Below are positions 1 to 4,927 of a stretch of 5,193 nucleotides of DNA, piece after piece (position 1 is the first letter of the stretch; each line of letters starts with the position of its first letter). The position numbers and the translations under genes are program-made. A model generated the notes under the pieces. It saw nothing but the letters and a program-made list of their open reading frames with translations. It ran no database searches and had not been told where the DNA came from. The stretch comes from an uncultured Oscillospiraceae bacterium (lineage in GTDB: Bacteria; Bacillota; Clostridia; Oscillospirales; Acutalibacteraceae): NCBI GenBank assembly GCA_900552925.1, contig USBH01000126.1, positions 1 through 5,193 on the forward strand, in the 5' to 3' direction.

Positions 1-2
1 CG

Positions 3-722
3 TACGGGGACTTCACGGCGGTTTCTAATCTGAACCTGCATATCCGGAAAGGGAGCGTTTACGGGTTCCTCGGCCCAAACGGCGCGGGAAAATCCACCAC
101 CATGAAGATGTTCCTCGGCCTGACGCATCCGACTGCGGGCAGCTTTCAGATCGACGGCAAGACCTACCCCGCCGACCGGGTGCCGATTCTGAAGGAAGTC
201 GGCTCCTTTATTGAAGCGCCCGCATTCTACGGCAACCTGACCGGGGAGGAAAACCTCGAGATCATCCGCAGAATCCTCGGCCTGCCGAAAAGCAGCGTTT
301 CCGACGCGCTGGAGCTCGTCGGGCTGACGCCGTTCCGCAAACGGCTGGCGAAGAAGTATTCACTCGGCATGAAGCAGCGGCTTGGGCTGGCCGGCGCGCT
401 GATCGGCCGACCGCCGATCCTCATCCTCGATGAGCCGACCAACGGCCTGGACCCGGTGGGCATCCACGAGATCCGCACGTTGGTCAGGTCCCTGCCGCAG
501 CAGTACGACTGCACGGTGCTTGTCTCCTCCCACCTGCTGCCGGAGGTGGAGCTGATGGCGGATGACATCGGGATTCTCAACCACGGCCGGCTGCTGTTCG
601 AGGGGACGATGGAAGCGCTGAAAAACAACGCCCGCGCTGCCGGGTTCCCCACCGACAACCTCGAAGACACCTTCCTCGCCATGATCGACGAGGACAACCG
701 CAGAGGAGGCGCCGGAAGATGA
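3..722 (+). CDS. Lantibiotic-protection ABC transporter, ATP-binding subunit (LanF/CprA/BcrA type), 5' partial
   Basis: This is the cytoplasmic ATPase of an exporter that clears lantibiotics or similar cationic peptides from the membrane. The frame is open from base 3, so the gene starts upstream of the window. The ATG at 102 is not the start, because Walker A (GPNGAGKST, residues 24-32 of the 239 visible) lies before it; probably only about 10-20 residues are missing. Other motifs follow in order. The Q-loop region reads SFIEAPAFYGNLT, with Glu71 where most ABC ATPases have Gln. The signature is YSLGMKQ (119-125), Walker B is ILILDEP (139-145), the D-loop is NGLDP and the H-loop is SSH (His177). 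The glutamate 'E-loop' is known as a LanF-family trait, which favours this assignment over a generic BcrA-type ATPase. The stop codon overlaps the next gene's start as ATGA, indicating translational coupling to the permeases. The exact peptide substrate cannot be told from sequence. Confidence 0.93.
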   Translation, partial: YGDFTAVSNLNLHIRKGSVYGFLGPNGAGKSTTMKMFLGLTHPTAGSFQIDGKTYPADRVPILKEVGSFIEAPAFYGNLTGEENLEIIRRILGLPKSSVSDALELVGLTPFRKRLAKKYSLGMKQRLGLAGALIGRPPILILDEPTNGLDPVGIHEIRTLVRSLPQQYDCTVLVSSHLLPEVELMADDIGILNHGRLLFEGTMEALKNNARAAGFPTDNLEDTFLAMIDEDNRRGGAGR

Positions 723-1444
723 CACTTGCACTGGAAGCAAAAAAGCTGAAGCGGACGGGATATTTCCCCGCTTTCCTTGCGGGCGGGCTGCTGGCGTCGG
801 CGTTCCCGCTTGTCAATATGCTGGTCCGGGCGGAGACCTTTACCGCCCTGCCGGGAGAGCCCTTTTCCATCCTGATGGACGCCAACTGGCAGATGATGGC
901 CATGCTCAACATTCTGGTCTGCATCTGCGGCGCCTGCATGATGTTTCACACCGAATACGCCGACAACGGCGCGCAGAAAATGGATGTGCTGCCGGTACGG
1001 GCGGGCAATCTGTTTTTGACGAAGTTCGTGATCGCCGCGCTGGTGCTCGCCCTGATGGCGGCCATGGAAACGGCCGTCCTTGCCGGATGCGCCGTTCACT
1101 GGTTCCCAGGTTACGCATTCGATATACCGGCGCTTTTGAAAAGCGCGGGCTTTCAGTGGTTTGTCACACTGCCGACGGTCATGCTGATGCTGGTGATCGC
1201 TTCATCCTGCAAAAATATGTGGGTCTCCCTCGGGATCGGCGTGATCCTGGTGTTTACGATGTCCATCTTCCCGCAGGACAATCTGCTTCTGAGCCTTTGC
1301 CCGTTCAGCTCTCCCTATCAAACGCTGGCCATGGCGGCGGAAAGCGGACGCGACCCGCTGTTTCTGGGTGTCTGCGCCGCCGAAACCGTGGTCTTCGGGC
1401 TGCTGGAGCTTGTCTGTCAAAAAATCAGGAGGTGTGCAGAATGA
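719..1444 (+). CDS. Lantibiotic-protection ABC transporter permease (LanE/MutE/EpiE type)
   Basis: This 241-residue integral membrane protein is the first permease subunit of the LanFEG-type transporter. It has about six hydrophobic spans, roughly at residues 15-36, 58-76, 98-124, 145-162, 166-183 and 213-233. The charged segment FHTEYADNGAQKMDVLPV between spans 2 and 3 is the cytoplasmic loop seen in ABC-2-type immunity permeases, where a TE..N...K.. pattern precedes a 'LPV' turn. The same pattern recurs in the next gene, consistent with two related permeases forming a heterodimer. The start ATG at 719 is set by AGGAGG at 704-709 with a 9-base gap, and it overlaps the ATPase stop codon by four bases. 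The 3' end likewise overlaps the next gene by four bases. The family call rests on the loop pattern, length, topology and position. The E versus G assignment follows gene order and is less certain than the general function. Confidence 0.88.
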   Translation: MTLALEAKKLKRTGYFPAFLAGGLLASAFPLVNMLVRAETFTALPGEPFSILMDANWQMMAMLNILVCICGACMMFHTEYADNGAQKMDVLPVRAGNLFLTKFVIAALVLALMAAMETAVLAGCAVHWFPGYAFDIPALLKSAGFQWFVTLPTVMLMLVIASSCKNMWVSLGIGVILVFTMSIFPQDNLLLSLCPFSSPYQTLAMAAESGRDPLFLGVCAAETVVFGLLELVCQKIRRCAE

Positions 1445-2211
1445 ACTTCTTTGCCCTGATCGGCGTGGAACTCAGGAAAATACGCCGTTCCAAAATCCTG
1501 CTGATCCTGCTGGTCCCGGTCATTCTCATGTGGATTCCGAGTATCATCAACGCCGAAATGAACTTCGATACGCGGGGCATCCCGATCATGCCGGAGAACA
1601 ACTTCTTCATTCAGGGCCTTATGGGGATGGTCTGGTTTATGATCCCCGCGTCTCTCGTGGTCGGCACGGTGCTGCTCACCCAAACCGAGCGCGCCAACAA
1701 GGGCATCCTCAAAATGCTCTCGCTGCCGGTAAATACCGCAAAGCTCTGCCTTGCAAAATTTACGGTGTTGATTCTGCTGTCCTTTGTCCAGATGGCCATG
1801 ACGATCGCCGCCTATTTCATCAGCGCGGCCATCGCTTCCGCGTTACAGGATTACAATTTCGTTCTCGAGCCGCTCTACGTCTGCCGGGTCGCCTTCAGCC
1901 TTTACGCCGGGGCCGTCCCCATGGCGGCGGTGTTCTGGATGATCGCCAACCTGATTCAGACGCCGGTCTTCTCGGTCGGAATCGGCCTCGCCTCCATCGT
2001 TCCGTCGGTCCTGATGATCAACACGAAAATCTGGTTCGCCTACCCGATGAGCTACCCGTTCTACCTGCTGATGATCGAATACGGGCGCTCCGCTGCAGGG
2101 GTGTACGAACGCCAAATCGCCTGGCTGCCATGGCTTCCGGCGGCTGTTTCGATTACTGTGATTGCGCTTGGAATCGCCTGCATGCGGTTCGGCGCTGCTG
2201 AAAGGAGATAA
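1441..2211 (+). CDS. Lantibiotic-protection ABC transporter permease (LanG/MutG type)
   Basis: This 256-residue protein is the second permease subunit of the same transporter. It starts MNFFALIGVELRKIRRSKI, a short amphipathic cytoplasmic N-terminus leading into span 1 (about residues 19-36). A loop with aromatic residues (MPENNFFIQ) precedes span 2. The cytoplasmic segment TQTERANKGILKMLSLPV matches the corresponding loop in the preceding permease. Further spans lie near residues 108-130, 150-170, 175-195 and 230-250. AGGAGG at 1427-1432 is 8 bases before the ATG, and the ATG overlaps the upstream TGA. The frame remains open upstream to 1087, but that extension covers the well-conserved end of the previous permease in another frame and is not translated sequence. 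The gene ends TAA inside the spacer that carries the next gene's ribosome binding site. In C. difficile the equivalent set (CprABC) gives resistance to nisin-like peptides; the same role here is inference. Confidence 0.88.
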   Translation: MNFFALIGVELRKIRRSKILLILLVPVILMWIPSIINAEMNFDTRGIPIMPENNFFIQGLMGMVWFMIPASLVVGTVLLTQTERANKGILKMLSLPVNTAKLCLAKFTVLILLSFVQMAMTIAAYFISAAIASALQDYNFVLEPLYVCRVAFSLYAGAVPMAAVFWMIANLIQTPVFSVGIGLASIVPSVLMINTKIWFAYPMSYPFYLLMIEYGRSAAGVYERQIAWLPWLPAAVSITVIALGIACMRFGAAERR

Positions 2212-2216
2212 TTCTG

Positions 2217-2498
2217 ATGAAAAACAAAATCTGCACAACGATCGCGACCATTATGCTCTTTGTCCCGTGGACCATCCTGCCGCTGCGCACCTTCGACTGG
2301 GCGCTGGAATCCCCCGTGGCGGAAATCATGGTCTACAGCTACGCCGCCTTCATGATTTTCTCCGGCGTCTTTTCCGTCCTCGCCTATACCAAAGGCAGGG
2401 TGAAAAACAAATGGATGCAGGTCTGCACGGTCATCAACGGGATTTACGCGGTCGGCGCGGTCGCAATCATCGGCATGTCGATCGTCACCCGGCTTTGA
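2217..2498 (+). CDS. Small three-span membrane protein, candidate accessory immunity protein
   Basis: I do not recognise a named family for this 93-residue protein. Three hydrophobic segments are visible, at about residues 7-24, 38-57 and 67-90. They are separated by a short acidic stretch (DWALESPVAE) and a basic one (KGRVKNK), and few polar residues lie outside these loops. The basic loop after span 2 should face the cytoplasm by the positive-inside rule, which would put the N-terminus inside after one extracellular loop. The start is well fixed: AGGAG at 2203-2207 is 9 bases before the ATG, and the gap from the preceding permease stop is only 5 bases. Its size, three-span topology and position just after F-E-G resemble LanH-type lantibiotic-binding immunity proteins such as NukH (about 92 residues, three spans), which work with LanFEG. 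No sequence similarity to NukH is claimed; the functional suggestion comes from topology and context only. Confidence 0.8.
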   Translation: MKNKICTTIATIMLFVPWTILPLRTFDWALESPVAEIMVYSYAAFMIFSGVFSVLAYTKGRVKNKWMQVCTVINGIYAVGAVAIIGMSIVTRL

Positions 2499-2509
2499 GG
2501 AGGCGCTTC

Positions 2510-2899
2510 ATGAAACGAAGAAATGTGCTGGCCGCCGCCGCACTGGCTTTCTGCCTTGCGTTTGCACTGACCGGCTGCAGCAAGGATTCCATCATAAACG
2601 GGTTTAACGACTTTCTCCACCACGCGAGCCAATACGCCCTGACCGATGAAAAAGACCTCGCGGGAGAACGGACGGCGGGCGCGGATACCTACACCGGCGC
2701 TTACACGGCGGAATACGACGGCTTCAGCGGCACCGAATACCTCTTCGGCGGGACGGGGCTCGAGCGGGAAAGCGGGAATGAGCTGACCGTGACGTATGAA
2801 TTGAAAGTGGAGTCCGGCGCCCCTTTCCAAGCTGCGGAATCGCTTCATTTTGCACCGGCCCTGCTGTCCTTCAGCAGGGTTTTCCGCTTTGCCAAATAG
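2510..2899 (+). CDS. Secreted lipoprotein in the immunity operon, C-terminus apparently lost (LanI-like position)
   Basis: This 129-residue product begins MKRR followed by a hydrophobic stretch and a lipobox LTGC, so Cys23 should be lipid-modified and the protein anchored on the outer face of the membrane. AGGAGG at 2498-2503 is 6 bases before the ATG and overlaps the preceding stop codon. Residues 24-104 look like a genuine domain: an amphipathic helix (GFNDFLHHASQYAL), then YTGAYTAEYDGFSGTEYLFG and a beta-rich ELTVTYELKVESG. Small lipoproteins of this kind in clostridia, as I recall them, continue with further beta-strands after this point. Here residues from about 105 (PFQAAESLHF onward) are mostly the antisense of the neighbouring MATE gene, and the stop codon lies beyond a terminator hairpin. 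I therefore read it as a truncated gene whose original 3' part was deleted. Its position suggests a peptide-binding immunity role (LanI-like), which is inference. It may be non-functional. Confidence 0.72.
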   Translation: MKRRNVLAAAALAFCLAFALTGCSKDSIINGFNDFLHHASQYALTDEKDLAGERTAGADTYTGAYTAEYDGFSGTEYLFGGTGLERESGNELTVTYELKVESGAPFQAAESLHFAPALLSFSRVFRFAK

Positions 2900-4203
2900 T
2901 AGATGAGGCCCAGCGCGTCCGCCAGAAGCCAGCCGATCGGCACCGACCACCAGATTCCGACGACGCCGAACAGCGGGATCGATGCGAGCGCATAGGCCAG
3001 CGCTACACGGATACCGAGCGAAACGATGGTAAGGACAACAGACATGCCGGGCTTTCCGAGCGCACGGTACAGCCCGTAAAGCAGGAACAGCGCGGCAATC
3101 AGATAGTAAAACGCGCCCTCGATGCGGAGATACCGAACGCCCTCCGCGATGACGGCCGTCTCCCCCGCGTCGATGAACAAGGTCATCAGCGGTTCCGCGA
3201 GGACGAAGACGGCGATGGAAATCAAAAGGCCGAAAAGCATGGACGTGAGCGTCGCGACGCGGATGCCCTTCCGGATGCGGTCCGTCTTCCCGGCGCCGAA
3301 ATTCTGCGCGGTGAAGATCGAAAACGCGTTGCCGAAATCCTGAACCGGCAGATAGGCAAAGGCGTCGATCTTCACCGCTGCAGCAAAGGCCGCCATGACC
3401 GTCGTGCCGAAGCTGTTCACGAGCCCCTGCACGGCCAGAATGCCGAGATTCATGATCGACTGCTGCAGGCAGGTCAGCGCCGAATAGCTGGTGATTTCCC
3501 TGATGCGGCTCCAGCGAAGGCGGACTGCTTTGTCCTTCCGGATCAGCTCGGGGCATTTCACCCACGTGTAGACGGCGATCCCGATTCCGGAAACATATTG
3601 GGAGATGACCGTGGCCTCCGCCGCCCCGGCGACGCCGCGGTTCAGCCCCGCGACAAACCAGAGGTCCAGCGCAATGTTCAAAACTGCGGAAACCGCGAGA
3701 AACAGGAGCGGCACGACGGAATTCCCGATCGAGCGCAGCAGCGACGCAAAGAAGTTATACAGGAAGATGCCGACCAGCCCGGCGAATATGACGATCAGGT
3801 ATTCCCGCATCAGGCCGACCAGATCCGCGGGCGTCTGCAGGACCCGGATGATCCAGTCGATCCCGAGAAAAACCGCGACGTTCAAAACGACCGTGACCGC
3901 GCCGAGCAGTGTGAAGGAGGCCAGAATCCCCTCCTTCAGCCCCAGCGCGTCCTTTTGCCCGAAGCGCATGGAAAACACCGTCCCGCTTCCCATCGCAAGG
4001 CCCAGCAAAATGGACGTCAGGAACGTCATCAGGGAGAACGCCGAGCCGACGGCGGCCAGCGCGCCGGCGCCGAGGAACTGCCCCACGATCAGCGTATCCG
4101 CGATATTGTAGCACTGCTGCATGAGATTCCCGAGAATCATGGGAACCGCAAAGCGCAGCATTGTTTTCATGACAGGCCCGTGTGTCAGGTCCGTTTTCAT
4201 CAT
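2845..4203 (-). CDS. MATE-family multidrug/cation antiporter-type efflux transporter
   Basis: This 452-residue polytopic membrane protein exports drugs or other organic cations and metabolites, driven by a sodium or proton gradient. The two-fold MATE repeat is evident. In the N-terminal half, MQQCYNIADTLIVGQFLG (28-45) is followed by GALAAVGS and RSIGNSVVPLLFLAVSAVLN (157-176). The C-terminal half has QNFGAGKTDRIRKG (300-313), RALGKPGMSVVLTIVS (380-395) and GIWWSVPIGWLLAD (416-429). About twelve spans fit, and the length is usual for the DinF/YoeA-like branch. Two adjacent ATG codons are possible starts, at 4203 and 4200. GAGG at 4208-4211 is 4 bases from the first and 7 from the second, so the second may be preferred. 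The last residues (KTLLKDSRAGAK) are encoded by the hairpin region shared with the convergent operon. A consensus promoter lies just upstream, divergent from an Lrp-type regulator. The substrate is unknown. Confidence 0.95.
   Translation of the reverse strand: MMKTDLTHGPVMKTMLRFAVPMILGNLMQQCYNIADTLIVGQFLGAGALAAVGSAFSLMTFLTSILLGLAMGSGTVFSMRFGQKDALGLKEGILASFTLLGAVTVVLNVAVFLGIDWIIRVLQTPADLVGLMREYLIVIFAGLVGIFLYNFFASLLRSIGNSVVPLLFLAVSAVLNIALDLWFVAGLNRGVAGAAEATVISQYVSGIGIAVYTWVKCPELIRKDKAVRLRWSRIREITSYSALTCLQQSIMNLGILAVQGLVNSFGTTVMAAFAAAVKIDAFAYLPVQDFGNAFSIFTAQNFGAGKTDRIRKGIRVATLTSMLFGLLISIAVFVLAEPLMTLFIDAGETAVIAEGVRYLRIEGAFYYLIAALFLLYGLYRALGKPGMSVVLTIVSLGIRVALAYALASIPLFGVVGIWWSVPIGWLLADALGLIYYLAKRKTLLKDSRAGAK
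2859..2887 (+). terminator. Intrinsic terminator of the plus-strand operon, inside the MATE 3' end
   Basis: CCCTGCTG at 2859-2866 pairs perfectly with CAGCAGGG at 2872-2879 around a 5-base loop (TCCTT). It is followed by TTTT and a pyrimidine-rich tail. The T-run follows the stem only on the plus strand; on the minus strand the stem is followed by GCCGGTGC, with no U-tract. It would therefore stop the ABC operon transcript and not the MATE transcript. It lies within the last codons of the MATE gene and before the TAG at 2897-2899 that closes the lipoprotein frame. The U-tract is short, so efficiency is uncertain. Confidence 0.6.
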
Positions 4204-4235
4204 CCCGCCTCATTTCCGATTAGAAAGTTTTAAGT

Positions 4236-4263
4236 TAACATTCGTAATCGATTATACGTGTAA
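4236..4263. promoter_or_regulatory. Candidate operator: dyad centred on TAATCGATTA over the MATE -10 box
   Basis: TAATCGATTA (4245-4254) is a perfect 10-base palindrome. It is flanked symmetrically by ACA (4238-4240) and TGT (4259-4261), with matching outer T (4236) and A (4263), giving a 28-base imperfect dyad with nine of fourteen base pairs matched per half. It covers the MATE -10 box and predicted start site, so a bound protein would block MATE transcription. The divergent Lrp/AsnC protein is the natural candidate, since these dimeric regulators bind AT-rich imperfect dyads. Binding is inference. Confidence 0.5.
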
Positions 4264-4279
4264 AACCGTGCAATGTCAA
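4251..4279 (-). promoter_or_regulatory. Sigma-70/sigma-A promoter for the MATE gene
   Basis: Read on the minus strand, a perfect -35 box TTGACA (4279-4274) and a perfect -10 box TATAAT (4256-4251) are separated by exactly 17 bases. Transcription should begin near 4244, leaving a leader of about 40 bases before the MATE start codon. Such a full-consensus promoter would be strong unless repressed, and a dyad lies over its -10 box. Confidence 0.88.
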
Positions 4280-4298
4280 TATAGTTGCGTCGTTTCGC

Positions 4299-4328
4299 TT
4301 GACTGTTCGGGCTGCACGGCGGTATAAT
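4299..4328 (+). promoter_or_regulatory. Sigma-70/sigma-A promoter for the Lrp/AsnC gene
   Basis: TTGACT (4299-4304) and TATAAT (4323-4328) are separated by 18 bases. The expected start site near 4335 gives a leader of about 33 bases before the ATG at 4368. Its -35 box is 19 bases from the -35 box of the oppositely directed MATE promoter, so the two are back to back and could be controlled together. Confidence 0.85.
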
Positions 4329-4367
4329 AGCGCTGAAGAAAATCTGGATGCGCGGAGATGATCGCTT

Positions 4368-4826
4368 ATGTTTTTAGACGGCCTGGACGAGCTGGACCGG
4401 AAAATCGTGAAGCTGCTGATACAGAACGCCAGAATGTCCTATTCGGACATCGGCGAGCAGATCGGGATTTCGCGCGTCGCCGTGCGCTCGCGCGTGCAGG
4501 CGCTCGAGCAGCGCGGGATCATCGAGGAATACACGACGATCATCAACCCGCAGAAAATCAGCGGGGCGATCTCCTGCTATTTCGAAATTGAAACCACGCC
4601 GGAGACCCTGGCGGAAACTGCCGCCCGCCTGAAGGAAAACGACACGGTCACACAGATTTACCGTGTGACCGGAAAAAGCAAGCTCCACGTGCATGCGGTG
4701 GCCTCCTCCAGCGAGGAGATGGAAAAGCTGATGTACGAGACCATCGACAAGCTGCCCGGCGTGCTGGAATGCAGCTGCAACATGATATTTTCCAGAATCA
4801 AGGACATCAAGGGCCTTCGGCTGTAA
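4368..4826 (+). CDS. Lrp/AsnC-family transcriptional regulator
   Basis: This 152-residue DNA-binding regulator has the standard length and layout of the family. An N-terminal winged helix-turn-helix covers about residues 5-60, beginning LDELDRKIVKLLIQNARMSY, with recognition helix SRVAVRSRVQALEQRG (35-50). A hinge (IINPQKI) leads to a RAM ligand-binding/oligomerisation domain (about 66-145) with YRVTGKSKLHVHAV and the closing segment DKLPGVLECSC. In many family members the turn after VTG carries an acidic or aromatic residue (as in G-x-Y-D); here it is KSKL, so the effector may not be a typical amino acid. GGAG at 4354-4357 is 10 bases before the ATG. An ATG at 4358 is in another frame and is not used. 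The gene has its own promoter, faces away from the MATE gene and ends at a strong terminator. Autoregulation and control of the MATE exporter are likely by arrangement; the effector is not evident. Confidence 0.93.
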   Translation: MFLDGLDELDRKIVKLLIQNARMSYSDIGEQIGISRVAVRSRVQALEQRGIIEEYTTIINPQKISGAISCYFEIETTPETLAETAARLKENDTVTQIYRVTGKSKLHVHAVASSSEEMEKLMYETIDKLPGVLECSCNMIFSRIKDIKGLRL

Positions 4827-4852
4827 GCGGCGCGGGACCTGCGAAACCGATA

Positions 4853-4900
4853 AAAAAAGAATCGACATGGCCGGTACCCGGTCCGTGTCGATTCTTTTTT
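4853..4900. terminator. Bidirectional intrinsic terminator between the convergent lrp-type gene and queA
   Basis: AAAAAAGAATCGACA (4853-4867) pairs without mismatch with TGTCGATTCTTTTTT (4886-4900). The stem can continue through a G-T pair, two G-C pairs, one bulged T and three further pairs, closing on a loop at about 4874-4878. A-run before and T-run after the stem give a U-tract on both strands, so it can end the regulator transcript on the plus strand and the queA transcript on the minus strand. It begins 26 bases after the regulator stop codon and 27 bases beyond the queA stop codon. Confidence 0.93.
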
Positions 4901-4927
4901 GTTCGCTGAATCCGTGCAGCGCAGCGC

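Noticed and set aside
102..722. ATG at 102 as the start of the ATPase
   Set aside because: Walker A is encoded in the same open frame before this ATG, so the gene begins upstream of the window.
227..1099. Long minus-strand open frame opposite the ATPase and first permease
   Set aside because: Its translation is rich in Arg, Ser, Gly and His with no recognisable motif; it is the shadow of GC-rich coding sequence.
1087..1440. Upstream extension of the second permease in its own frame
   Set aside because: It overlaps the coding end of the first permease, has no membrane or motif character, and the AGGAGG-supported ATG at 1441 gives a clean ATGA overlap.
1368..2201. Plus-strand 277-codon frame over the second permease
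   Set aside because: Out-of-frame shadow with low-complexity composition; the membrane protein frame explains the same bases.
2859..2879. Hairpin as terminator for the MATE gene
   Set aside because: It lies inside the MATE coding sequence and is not followed by a T-run on the minus strand.
2444..3565. Long minus-strand frame covering the lipoprotein and half of the MATE gene
   Set aside because: It crosses two well-supported genes, its translation is Arg/His/Gly-rich, and no motif is present.
3598..4233. Plus-strand frames (3598-4233 and 3605-4111) opposite the MATE gene
   Set aside because: Antisense shadows of a clear MATE protein; composition is Arg/Gln/Pro-rich, with no ribosome binding site or motif.
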